This document shows positions 8,946 through 15,918 of a DNA stretch of 16,766 nt, one piece after another. Below the pieces are notes generated by a model that saw nothing but the letters and a program-made list of their open reading frames with translations, made no database searches and was not told the DNA's origin. The DNA comes from Dehalococcoidia bacterium (GTDB lineage Bacteria > Chloroflexota > Dehalococcoidia > JAENJB01), in NCBI GenBank assembly GCA_016844565.1, contig JAENJB010000007.1, positions 1 through 16,766 of the forward strand. The letters are read 5' to 3'. The number at the start of each line of letters is the position of its first letter. The stretch's first letter is position 1. The translations under genes and the position numbers were made by a program.

Positions 8946-9005
8946 GCCCATGCTGGCTGGCAGCCAGCAGCACGAAGCATGAAAATATAGCCCCGCCGCA
9001 GTTGC

Positions 9006-9097
9006 CGTCATTGCGAGGGCGAAGCAATCTCATGCGGTACTAGTGGCTCAGAGATTGCTTCGCCCTCCCGACAGGTCGGGATGGGCTCGCAATGACA
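9006..9097. repeat. Repeat B3: inverted-repeat element between ispG and proS
   Basis: The ends CGTCATTGCGAG (9006-9017) and CTCGCAATGACA (9086-9097) are inverted copies with one mismatch. A longer perfect inverted pair of 17 bp, built on GGGCGAAGCAATCTC, occupies 9015-9031 and 9051-9067. A short CCCGAC-AG-GTCGGG palindrome (9067-9080) lies in the right half. The rest of the 256-bp ispG-proS spacer holds the two hairpins at 8924-8969 and no recognisable gene. Confidence 0.87.
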
Positions 9098-9160
9098 GGC
9101 CGTGCCAGAAGTGACTATTTTCGAGGTAATGACAGACTAGAGAAAGGCACAGGATAAAGG

Positions 9161-10861
9161 ATGCGTTTTTCTCAGCTCTTAGGCAAGACCCTCCGCCAGG
9201 TGAGCGCCGAGGCCGACACGCCGAGCCACCAGCTCATGCTCCGGGCCGGGCTCATTTACCAGGTGGCTGCCGGAATCTATTCCTATCTGCCTACCGGGTG
9301 GCGTGCGTTGCGCAAACTGGAATCGGTCATCCGGGAGGAAATGGACCGGGCTGGCGGGCAGGAGCTGATGATGCCCGTCCTCCAGCCCTGCGAGCTCTGG
9401 GACCAGAGCGGGCGGCGCCGGCCTTTCGGCCAAACTCTGTTCACCCTCAAGGATCGCAGGGAGCGCGTTCTCTGCCTGGGCCCCACGCACGAGGAAGTTG
9501 TGACCGACATCGTCGCCCACCAGGTGAAGAGCTACCGGGACCTGCCCCTTTCCCTCTACCAGATTCAGGTCAAATTCCGGGACGAGCCGCGCCCGAGGGG
9601 CGGACTGCTCCGGGTGCGCGAGTTCCACATGAAGGACATGTACAGCTTCCACGCCGATGAAGCCAGCCTCGATGAGGGCTACTGGAGGGTGGCCAGGGCC
9701 TACGAGAGGATTTTCTCCCGCCTCGGTCTGTCGACCCTGATGGTTGAGGCGGATAGCGGCGCCATCGGCGGCAAAGCATCCCACGAATTCATGGCACTGG
9801 GGGAGGCCGGGGAAGACGAGGTTGTCCGCTGCGAGCAGTGCTCCTGCGCCGCCAACATGGAGAAAGCCGAAAGCCGCAAGACTCCCGGCGAGAAGGGCGA
9901 ACCCCTGCCCGTCGAGGAGGTTAGCACGCCGGGTAAAAAGTCCATCGACGAGGTGGCGGGATTCCTCGGCCTGACCCCGAGGCATACCCTGAAAGCCATC
10001 TTCTACATAGCCGACGGCAAGCTGGTCTTCGTCCTCATCCGCGGAGACCTGGAAGTCAACGAGATAAAGCTCAAGAACCTCCTTCACTGCGCCGAGCTGC
10101 GACTGGCTACCGATGAGGAGATCAGGGCCGCCGGTCTGGTCCCGGGCTTCGCCTCACCTGCAGGCGTCAAGGGCGTCACCGTGGTGGCAGACCACTCCAT
10201 CACCTCGGGCGCCAACTTCGTCGCCGGCGCCAACAAGCCGGACACCCACTTGAAGAACGTAAACTATCCGCGCGACTTCCAGGTCGAGAAGATAGCCGAC
10301 ATCTCAAGAGCCAGGGCGGGAGAAGGGTGTCTTAAGTGCGGTCACCCGCTCACCCTCGCCCGGGGCATCGAGGTGGGCCACATTTTCAAGCTGGGCACCT
10401 TTCTGAGCGAGAAAATGGGCGCCTCATTCTTGGACAAGGCCGGTACCTCCAGGCCCATCATCATGGGCTGCTACGGCATCGGGGTCGGACGGCTTCTGGC
10501 GGCAGTCATCGAGCTCACTCACGACGACCGCGGGATAATCTGGCCGGCGTCCATAGCGCCTTACCAGGTATACCTCTGCGCTTTGATGATGGAGAAGGCG
10601 GACGTCCTGGCCACTGCCGAGAAGGTCTACCATGAACTTCAAGCCGAGGGCCTGGAGGTACTTTTCGACGACCGGCAGGAATCGCCGGGTGTAAAATTCA
10701 ATGATGCCGACCTGCTCGGGATGCCCCTGCGAGTTACGGTGAGCCCTCGCACCCTCGAAAAGGGAAGCGCCGAGGTGAAACTCCGCCAGCAGAAGGAGAC
10801 TCGCCTCCTGCCCCTGGAGGGACTCGCCTCCCAGGTGAAGCAGATTCTCACAGTTGCCTAG
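9161..10861 (+). CDS. proS: Prolyl-tRNA synthetase, bacterial type with editing domain
   Basis: ProRS charges tRNA-Pro and clears mischarged Ala-tRNA-Pro. The 566-aa protein is full-length bacterial type. The class II catalytic core includes GPTHEE, motif 2 at about 138-163 (KFRDEPRPRGGLLRVREFHMKDMYSFH) and motif 3 at 437-450 (CYGIGVGRLLAAVIE). Between motifs 2 and 3 is the YbaK-like INS editing domain, about 252-380, with LVFVLIRGDLEVNEIK. Two extra CxxC-type patches, CEQCSC at 224-229 and CLKCG at 390-394, flank the INS domain and could bind a metal ion, as in some other bacterial ProRSs. The anticodon-binding domain is about 468-566. Start ATG 9161 gives the standard N-terminus (MRFSQLLGKTLRQVSAEAD). 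The last 8 bp overlap the next gene. Confidence 0.96.
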   Translation: MRFSQLLGKTLRQVSAEADTPSHQLMLRAGLIYQVAAGIYSYLPTGWRALRKLESVIREEMDRAGGQELMMPVLQPCELWDQSGRRRPFGQTLFTLKDRRERVLCLGPTHEEVVTDIVAHQVKSYRDLPLSLYQIQVKFRDEPRPRGGLLRVREFHMKDMYSFHADEASLDEGYWRVARAYERIFSRLGLSTLMVEADSGAIGGKASHEFMALGEAGEDEVVRCEQCSCAANMEKAESRKTPGEKGEPLPVEEVSTPGKKSIDEVAGFLGLTPRHTLKAIFYIADGKLVFVLIRGDLEVNEIKLKNLLHCAELRLATDEEIRAAGLVPGFASPAGVKGVTVVADHSITSGANFVAGANKPDTHLKNVNYPRDFQVEKIADISRARAGEGCLKCGHPLTLARGIEVGHIFKLGTFLSEKMGASFLDKAGTSRPIIMGCYGIGVGRLLAAVIELTHDDRGIIWPASIAPYQVYLCALMMEKADVLATAEKVYHELQAEGLEVLFDDRQESPGVKFNDADLLGMPLRVTVSPRTLEKGSAEVKLRQQKETRLLPLEGLASQVKQILTVA

Positions 10862-11567
10862 CACTCTGGCGGTTGTCTGCGACAGCGTCGCTTTTCAGCC
10901 GGGGCTTCGGCCTAGCGCCGGCTTCGCTTGCCTCATCAAGACGCAGGACAAGAATGTCCTCTTCGATACAGGCCCCCATCTGTCCACCTTGCTCCATAAC
11001 ATGGAGAAGCTGTCCCTTTCCCCTCAAGAGATAGACGCCATAGTGCTGTCCCACAACGACAGCGACCACGCCGGCGCGCTCTTCGACCTGCTGGCCCTGG
11101 TTAAAGGCGTTACCGTCTATCTGTTGGACTCATCACCGGCGCTGTATAAAGAGCGGGTGGCCCGTGCCGGCGCCACGGTCATCGGAGTGGACTCGCCAGT
11201 CGCAGTTGCTGAGGGGCTGATGAGCACCGGCGAGCTTGGAGGCAGCCCGTCGGAGCAAGCGCTGGTACTGCACACAGGCAAGGGCCCGGCCCTGATTATC
11301 GGCTGCGGACATTCCGGGTTGGTGAACACCGCCCAAAGGGCCAAACAGCTCGCTGGCTCTACCCCTCACCTTGTCCTTGGAGGCTTTCACCTCGAGAGTG
11401 CTTCCCGCCCACAGATAGAGGCAACGGCCCGCCAACTTCAAGAGCTGGGTATTGAACAGATAGCTCCCTGTCACTGCACTGGCGAAAGGGCGCGCTATGT
11501 TCTGAAGCAAATCTATGGAGATAACTTCATTGCCTGCGGCAGCGGGAAGGTCATAGGGCCGGCCTGA
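10854..11567 (+). CDS. Metallo-beta-lactamase-fold protein, COG1237-like, HxDxDH variant
   Basis: The 237-aa product resembles COG1237 hydrolases, whose archaeal relatives are annotated as a dihydropterin/aminobenzene phosphate synthase. Shared landmarks are NVLFDTG, LSHNDSDHAGAL (67-72 is HNDSDH), GCGHSGLVN (H153), LGGFHLE (H179) and APCHCTGERAR (H207). The usual metal motif HxHxDH is HxDxDH here, with D69 in place of the second His; the same spacing is known in ComEC-type domains. The substrate is unknown. The start TTG 10854 overlaps the proS end by 8 bp and has only a distant AGGTGAAG, so coupling to proS is likely but the start is uncertain. The extreme 3' end is part of a 23-bp direct repeat. 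Confidence 0.82.
   Translation: MPSTLAVVCDSVAFQPGLRPSAGFACLIKTQDKNVLFDTGPHLSTLLHNMEKLSLSPQEIDAIVLSHNDSDHAGALFDLLALVKGVTVYLLDSSPALYKERVARAGATVIGVDSPVAVAEGLMSTGELGGSPSEQALVLHTGKGPALIIGCGHSGLVNTAQRAKQLAGSTPHLVLGGFHLESASRPQIEATARQLQELGIEQIAPCHCTGERARYVLKQIYGDNFIACGSGKVIGPA
11534..11556 (+). repeat. Left copy of 23-bp direct repeat
   Basis: This sequence, beginning CTGCGGCAGC and ending GGAAGGTCATAG, encodes CGSGKVI at the C-terminus of the metallo-beta-lactamase-fold protein. It recurs with one mismatch (22/23) at 13101-13123. The two copies bracket the leader and coding region of the 384-aa membrane protein. Confidence 0.8.
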
Positions 11568-11869
11568 GCCTGCCCCTTTTCCTCCCCGATGACGCCTGCT
11601 GTGGCAGACGCCTGGACAATATGGCCAACAAATCGATGAATCGTTCAGCCATTCGAGCTCTTGCCTTGTGATTAGTTGCACTTGCAAGAGCGCGGCATAT
11701 AGAGAAAAAGGGGCAACGATACCATCTTCGGTAACTTCTCCTTATGAGTCAATGTGGGGTCTTTACAGCCGGTGTATAATAACTCCCATTGTCATTCCTG
11801 TAGATACGCGTGTACCCGGCTATGTTCTTTGCGGCAAGGGAACGATTCTGAAGAGGGAGTTGTGTTGAA
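11568..11869. other. 302-bp intergenic leader without a recognised gene
   Basis: No convincing coding sequence, tRNA or terminator is visible between the metallo-beta-lactamase gene and the 384-aa protein gene. A 66-codon open frame (11668-11868) has no ribosome-binding site or recognisable family. The region looks AT-richer than its surroundings and contains a possible -10 box at 11775-11780. None of the A or B repeats is present. Confidence 0.6.
11775..11780 (+). promoter_or_regulatory. Candidate -10 box upstream of the 384-aa protein gene
   Basis: An exact TATAAT occurs 89 bp before the start codon, within GGTGTATAATAAC. The hexamer 17 bp upstream (ATGTGG) is a poor match to TTGACA, so the call rests on the -10 alone. 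A promoter is expected here because the long spacer separates this gene from the upstream operon. Confidence 0.4.
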
Positions 11870-13024
11870 ATGAGAAGGTCTGCGGTGCTGGTGATTCCTC
11901 TGGTGGCCATGGTCGCTATTCTCCTGATGCTCGCCTCGCCGGTACTGGCCCAGGAGCCGCCTCTGCCCGACCCGCCACCGAGAGGGACCATTGAAGGACC
12001 TCCCCCTGTTCGAGACACTACCAGCTATGCCGGCGGCATCCTTTTTGTTAAAGATTCGGAGAAAGATTGGACTGAGCCTCAGAACCAGTTTCTCGGCGAG
12101 ATTCACTGCAACGATAATGACCTCACATATACTCGGACCGTGAAGACCAAGACCGGGCTAAGCGTTCAGGGACCTATAAGCGGGGAGCAGACCACCGGGA
12201 TAACCGATGCCATGAAAGCCTTGAGGGACCCTTCCGAGGTGACCTTGACCTATGTGATGGACGGCAAGGCCGGGTTCAAGAGGGAATGGACCCTGGTCGG
12301 AATAAAGTACCACCTGACCCGTTACCGCATCCTGGCGATAAGGCAAACTGCCCCCGCGCAAAACGAGCTTATCGGGTATTTCGACGTGAGCAGGCCAGTT
12401 TCTCTCGATGTCAATATGACGGAAAGCCCTCATCCGACGCCGGCAGTGCCGGGCTTGACGGTACCGACCGCTCCCAAGGGTGTTAAGCAGCACTATACCT
12501 TCACACCGGTCCCCGGTGGCGCCGACATCAAACCAAACATACCCGGCAGGAGCTTCTTCGATGTTTTGATAGAGTTCTTCCTGCCGCCGGACAAATCGCT
12601 CGGGGCGATTTTCGACTACGGCCAAATCAGAGTCCTTTCGGGAGGCCAGCTTTTCGGTGCAGGGTACATTGGTCTCGGGGAAACCATCAACTTTAGATTG
12701 CCGCCGGGAAGCTACGAAGTGAAAGCGTCAATAAGGGTACTGGGAGTCCCGCTCAACCTTAACGCCGGGAACGCCTCAGCCGCTGTCCCGATACTGCTCA
12801 GTGTGACCCTCCAGGGCGTGACGGAGATCTGGTACATCCTGGAGCTGGTGGCGGGGCTGTGCGGCCTGGCTATCGTTCTTACCGGGGTAAGGGTGATAAG
12901 AGGGGCTGTGTCGCGTGGAAAGGGACCATCCGGCCCTGCGGCCGGCCGCCAGGCCGGGCCCATGCCACCTCCTCAGCGACCAACTGCTGGTGGGCCGACC
13001 ACGCCAGGTGCCGGCCGACTCTGA
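11870..13024 (+). CDS. Exported, C-terminally membrane-anchored protein of unknown function
   Basis: I do not recognise a family for this 384-aa protein. Residues 1-27 look like a signal peptide: RR, a hydrophobic core, then ASPVLA with likely cleavage before Q28. A Pro-rich stretch follows (29-47), then a predicted extracytoplasmic region rich in beta-type segments (about 50-315) with only one Cys (C80). A single hydrophobic helix at about 320-343 precedes basic residues and a Gly/Pro-rich cytoplasmic tail (350-384). This topology suggests a surface protein anchored by its C-terminal helix, with the bulk outside the cell. Start ATG 11870 has GGGAG at 11855-11859, 10 bp upstream. The gene appears to be a single transcription unit and is bracketed by a 23-bp direct repeat, hinting at insertion. 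Confidence 0.75.
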   Translation: MRRSAVLVIPLVAMVAILLMLASPVLAQEPPLPDPPPRGTIEGPPPVRDTTSYAGGILFVKDSEKDWTEPQNQFLGEIHCNDNDLTYTRTVKTKTGLSVQGPISGEQTTGITDAMKALRDPSEVTLTYVMDGKAGFKREWTLVGIKYHLTRYRILAIRQTAPAQNELIGYFDVSRPVSLDVNMTESPHPTPAVPGLTVPTAPKGVKQHYTFTPVPGGADIKPNIPGRSFFDVLIEFFLPPDKSLGAIFDYGQIRVLSGGQLFGAGYIGLGETINFRLPPGSYEVKASIRVLGVPLNLNAGNASAAVPILLSVTLQGVTEIWYILELVAGLCGLAIVLTGVRVIRGAVSRGKGPSGPAAGRQAGPMPPPQRPTAGGPTTPGAGRL

Positions 13025-13154
13025 TAAGGAGAGTGAATTCACCGGGGCAGCCAAAACGGGCCGGGGATAGTGCTCACGCGGTCGCTTCCTAGCGCGCTGG
13101 CTGCGGCAGCTGGAAGGTCATAGAGCTTCGGTAGGGGACAGTCCCCGTGATAGT
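13025..13154. other. Intergenic stretch before repeat A3
   Basis: No gene is visible. It holds the right copy of the 23-bp direct repeat and a small GGGGAC-A-GTCCCC palindrome (13134-13146). In the phase matching the metallo-beta-lactamase gene, the direct repeat reads CGSWKVIELR then a stop, but an upstream stop at 13090 shows there is no intact gene. Confidence 0.55.
13101..13123 (+). repeat. Right copy of 23-bp direct repeat
   Basis: It matches 11534-11556 at 22 of 23 positions, the mismatch being T for G at 13111. The similarity does not extend clearly beyond the 23 bp on either side. In the matching frame it would encode CGSWKVI, followed by ELR and TAG. Confidence 0.8.
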
Positions 13155-13236
13155 CCCTCTCCCTTGACGGGAGAGGTTAGGTGAGGGTGAGATTAGTGGC
13201 CCCCTCACCCTCGCCCTCTCCCTCCAGGGGAGAGGG
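13155..13236. repeat. Repeat A3: REP-like doublet, tails inward, overlapping the eno 3' end
   Basis: The left unit (13155-13190) is a CCCTCTCCCTTGACGGGAGAGG hairpin followed by a G-rich tail. The right unit (13200-13236) is the inverted arrangement, a C-rich tail followed by a CCCTCTCCCTCCAGGGGAGAGGG-like hairpin. The tails face each other, opposite to A1, A2 and A5. The right unit contains the enolase stop codon and last ten codons on the minus strand. Confidence 0.85.
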
Positions 13237-14527
13237 TATTGATCCCGGGGAGGTTGTAAAACGCCGCCTTCCCCGGGTAACTCCCCTTCCGTCCCAACTC
13301 TTCTTCTATTACCAGCAGGCGGTTGTACTTGGCCACCCGCTCGGAGCGGCATGGAGCGCCGGCCTTGATGAAGCCGGTGTTCGCCGCCACCGCCAGGTCG
13401 GCGATGGTGGTATCCTCCGTCTCCCCCGAGCGGTGGCTCACCACGGCCGTCCATTTCGCCTTCCTGGCCATTTCAACGGCCGCCATGGTCTCGGTCAGAG
13501 TACCGACCTGATTGGGCTTTATCAGAATGGAGTTGGAGGCCCGCTCGGAGATGCCGCGGGACAGCCTTGCCACACTGGTGACGTAGAGGTCGTCCCCCAC
13601 CAGTTGCACTTTGCCACCCAGCCTCTCCATCAGCTTCTTCCACCCCTCCCAGTCGTCCTCGGCCATGCCATCCTCGATGCTTATGATGGGATAGGCGGCC
13701 ACCCACTCAGCGTAGTAGCCGACCATCTCCTCCCGTGTCAGGCTGCGCCCCTCCCGCTTCAGAACATATTTCCCGTTCTCGTAGAACTCGCTGGCGGCGG
13801 GGTCGAGAGCGAGGAAGATATCGGCGCCCGGCCGGTATCCCGCCGCTTCAACAGCTCTCAGGATAAGCTCCACCGCCTCTTTATTGGAGGAAAGACGGGG
13901 AGCGAAGCCGCCTTCATCGCCTACATTGGTACTCAGATCCTTGTCCGACAGCACTCTCTTCAGAGCCTGATAGACCTCGGCGCCCATCCTGAGAGCGTCA
14001 GAAAAGCTACCGGCGCCGGCGGGCATTATCATAAACTCCTGAAAATCGGTGGAGTCTTGGGCGTGCTTTCCCCCATTAATGATGTTCATCATCGGCACGG
14101 GCAGGGTCCCAGCCTTCTCTCCCCCCAGGTAGCAGTAGAGAGGGATTGCCGACAGGTTGGCGGCGGCGTGGGCCGCCGCGAGTGACACGCCCAGGATAGC
14201 ATTGGCGCCCAGCACCGACTTATTCGGTGTGCCATCGATCTGGAGCATCCTCTGGTCTATGGCCGCCTGGTCCAGCGCCCACATGCCCCTCACCGCCGGC
14301 GCAATCCTCTCGGTGACATTGGCCACCGCCTTGAGGACGCCCTTGCCGCCGAACCTGGCCTTATCCCCGTCCCGCAGCTCCAGGGCCTCATGGGAGCCCG
14401 TGCTGGCGCCGGAGGGCACCGCCGCGTAGCCAAGAGCGCCGCCCGAAAGGACCACTTCGACCCCCAGAGTCGGATTGCCGCGCGAATCGAGGATTTCCCT
14501 GGCATTGATGCGGGCGATCTTGTCCAT
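13205..14527 (-). CDS. eno: Enolase (phosphopyruvate hydratase) with repeat-derived C-terminus
   Basis: Enolase interconverts 2-phosphoglycerate and phosphoenolpyruvate in glycolysis and gluconeogenesis. The 440-aa product has all key residues: the N-terminal REILDSRGNPT and SGASTGSHEALELRDGD, E205 in NVGDEGGFAP, metal ligands D242 (ALDPAASE), E285 (IEDGMAEDDW) and D312 (GDDLYVT), catalytic K337 in the signature ILIKPNQVGTLTET, SHRSGETEDTTIADLAV and K388. The family normally ends near KAFYNL, here AAFYNL at 421-426. This protein runs on for 14 more residues, the last ten (TLSPGGRGRG) encoded by repeat A3. Start ATG at 14527 has GAGGAGG on the minus strand (14533-14539), 5 bp upstream. It is divergent from gap. 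Confidence 0.97.
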   Translation of the reverse strand: MDKIARINAREILDSRGNPTLGVEVVLSGGALGYAAVPSGASTGSHEALELRDGDKARFGGKGVLKAVANVTERIAPAVRGMWALDQAAIDQRMLQIDGTPNKSVLGANAILGVSLAAAHAAANLSAIPLYCYLGGEKAGTLPVPMMNIINGGKHAQDSTDFQEFMIMPAGAGSFSDALRMGAEVYQALKRVLSDKDLSTNVGDEGGFAPRLSSNKEAVELILRAVEAAGYRPGADIFLALDPAASEFYENGKYVLKREGRSLTREEMVGYYAEWVAAYPIISIEDGMAEDDWEGWKKLMERLGGKVQLVGDDLYVTSVARLSRGISERASNSILIKPNQVGTLTETMAAVEMARKAKWTAVVSHRSGETEDTTIADLAVAANTGFIKAGAPCRSERVAKYNRLLVIEEELGRKGSYPGKAAFYNLPGINTLSPGGRGRG

Positions 14528-14555
14528 TCATGCCTCCTCGTGTTGAATTGGAGAG

Positions 14556-14584
14556 ATTATAGGCTTCCAGCTACGCTCCCGCAA
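14556..14584 (-). promoter_or_regulatory. Candidate sigma-70-type promoter for eno
   Basis: On the minus strand, TTGCGG (14579-14584) and a perfect TATAAT (14556-14561) are separated by exactly 17 bp. The -10 box is 28 bp upstream of the enolase start codon, giving a short leader that contains the GAGGAGG ribosome-binding site. Confidence 0.65.
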
Positions 14585-14608
14585 GGAGAAGCGTACGACA
14601 CCCCCCAA

Positions 14609-14786
14609 TGTCATTGCGAGGAGCGACTGGTCGGGACGAAGCATCGTCTCGGTCATTCCCTCTCCCTTGACGGGAGAGGGTTAGGGTGAGGGTGAATTGG
14701 TTGAGAAAGTCCCCCTCTCTCTAACTCTCTCCCTCCAGGGGAGAGAGTACAGGTTTCCGGATTGCTTCGCTCCGCTCGCAATGACA
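14609..14786. repeat. Repeat B4: inverted-repeat element split by repeat A4
   Basis: The left end, TGTCATTGCGAG (14609-14620), continues with GAGCGAC and a GAAGCATC segment. The right end has GGATTGCTTCGCTCCG and finishes CTCGCAATGACA (14775-14786). The termini are perfect inverted repeats. The element is 178 bp instead of about 78-100 because doublet A4 lies in the middle. It occupies half of the 359-bp eno-gap interval. Confidence 0.82.
14658..14747. repeat. Repeat A4: REP-like doublet, tails inward, nested in B4
   Basis: The left unit (14658-14694) is a CCCTCTCCC/GGGAGAGGG hairpin followed by TTAGGGTGAGGGTG. The right unit (14711-14747) is the inverted tail CCCCCTCTCTCTAA followed by a CTCTCTCCC-type hairpin. 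The arrangement matches A3. Bases 14672-14692 form a perfect four-tract G-quadruplex motif on the plus strand. Confidence 0.86.
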
Positions 14787-14814
14787 GAACCAATCGCCGA
14801 GTGCTCTCAGCACA

Positions 14815-14844
14815 CTGGTAGTCCGGCCCTATTAGGGATATAAT
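14815..14844 (+). promoter_or_regulatory. Candidate promoter for gap
   Basis: A perfect TATAAT (14839-14844) lies 42 bp upstream of the gap start codon. CTGGTA at 14815-14820, with an 18-bp spacer, matches the -35 consensus at only three of six positions. The -10 sits within a GGGAT-ATA-ATCCC palindrome (14835-14847), and a GTGCT-CTC-AGCAC inverted repeat (14801-14813) lies just upstream of the -35 region; both could be operator sites. Confidence 0.55.
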
Positions 14845-14872
14845 CCCACCGTAAAAACCGCTGCAAACCCCC

Positions 14873-14881
14873 AAAGGAGGT
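14873..14881 (+). promoter_or_regulatory. Strong ribosome-binding site of gap
   Basis: AAAGGAGGT is a near-complete Shine-Dalgarno sequence placed 5 bp before ATG 14887, the strongest in the window. This fits a highly expressed glycolytic enzyme. Confidence 0.85.
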
Positions 14882-14886
14882 AACAG

Positions 14887-15900
14887 ATGGCTACGAAGAT
14901 CGGCATCAACGGCTTCGGACGTATCGGCAGGCAGGTGCTCCGCATTATTTCGGAACAGAAATCCGGCAAGCTGGAAGTAGCCGCCATCAATGACCTCACC
15001 GACCCCAAAACGAACGCCCACCTTTTTAAGTGGGATAGCACCTACGGCCGCTACCCGGGCAAGGTGGAGGCCGCACCGGACGGCATAGTGGTGGACGGCA
15101 AGAAGGTCAAGGTCATCGCCGAGCGCGACCCGGCCAAGATACCGTGGCGCGACCTCGGAGTGGAGATAGTGCTTGAGTCGACCGGACTGTTCACCGATGC
15201 CGACAAGGCCGCGGCCCACCTGCAGGGCGGAGCGAAGAAGGTCATCATCTCCGCTCCCGCTAAAGGGGAGGACATCACCATAGTGCTCGGCGTTAACGAG
15301 GGCATGTACGACCATGCCAGGCACCGCATCATCTCCAACGCCTCCTGCACCACCAACTGCATCGCCCCCGTGGTGAAGGTACTCAATGATAGCTTTGGTG
15401 TCGTCCGCGGCCTCATGACCACGGCGCACGCCTACACCAACGACCAGCGATTGCAGGACATGTACCATAAAGACCTGCGACGGGCACGGGCGGCGGCCGT
15501 CAACATCGTACCCACCTCCACCGGCGCGGCCCGCGCGGTGACGCAGGTGATTCCCGAGCTAAAGGGCAAGCTCCACGGCATCGCCCTCCGGGTACCCACC
15601 ATCACCGTCTCGATTTGCGACCTGGTGGCCGACCTGAAGAAGGACGTCACCGCCGAAGAGGTTAACAAGGCCTTCAAGACCGCTGCCAACGGCGCCCTCA
15701 AGGGCATCTTGGAATACTGCGAAGAGCCTCTGGTGAGCACCGACTTCAAAGGCAACCCGGCCAGCTCCATCGTGGACGCCGAGAACACCATGGTCATCGG
15801 CGGCGGCATGGTCAAGGTGCTGGCCTGGTACGACAACGAGTGGGGCTACAGCTGCCGTCTGGTCGACCTCATGAGCTACCTGGTCAGCAAAGGGCTGTAG
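14887..15900 (+). CDS. gap: Glyceraldehyde-3-phosphate dehydrogenase, type I
   Basis: GAPDH oxidises glyceraldehyde 3-phosphate to 1,3-bisphosphoglycerate with NAD(P)+. The 337-aa product has the Rossmann motif INGFGRIGRQ at the N-terminus, N34-D35 at the cofactor-binding strand (D35 favours NAD), the catalytic Cys154 in SNASCTTNC, the partner H181 in MTTAHAYTNDQ, and NIVPTSTGAARAV and WYDNEWGYSCRLVDL. The length is standard. Start ATG 14887 follows a strong Shine-Dalgarno and a candidate promoter. It faces away from eno, so the two glycolytic genes share one regulatory interval. Repeat A5 follows the stop codon. Confidence 0.97.
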   Translation: MATKIGINGFGRIGRQVLRIISEQKSGKLEVAAINDLTDPKTNAHLFKWDSTYGRYPGKVEAAPDGIVVDGKKVKVIAERDPAKIPWRDLGVEIVLESTGLFTDADKAAAHLQGGAKKVIISAPAKGEDITIVLGVNEGMYDHARHRIISNASCTTNCIAPVVKVLNDSFGVVRGLMTTAHAYTNDQRLQDMYHKDLRRARAAAVNIVPTSTGAARAVTQVIPELKGKLHGIALRVPTITVSICDLVADLKKDVTAEEVNKAFKTAANGALKGILEYCEEPLVSTDFKGNPASSIVDAENTMVIGGGMVKVLAWYDNEWGYSCRLVDLMSYLVSKGL

Positions 15901-15918
15901 AGGAGATTAACCTCTCAT

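Noticed and set aside
11568..11640. A terminator or small RNA just after the metallo-beta-lactamase-fold gene
   Set aside because: The only inverted sequence (around GACGCCTGC...GCAGACGCC) has two mismatches in nine pairs and no T-run.
11668..11868. A 66-codon open frame in the leader of the 384-aa protein gene
   Set aside because: It has no ribosome-binding site, no family resemblance and overlaps the candidate promoter.
13155..13236. Rho-independent terminators at A3 and the other A doublets
   Set aside because: The hairpins are strong, but no T-run follows on the relevant strand, and several copies sit inside an operon.
13181..14185. A 334-codon open frame on the plus strand opposite eno
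   Set aside because: It lies antisense to a clear enolase gene, begins inside repeat A3 and has no family features; it is a codon-structure shadow.
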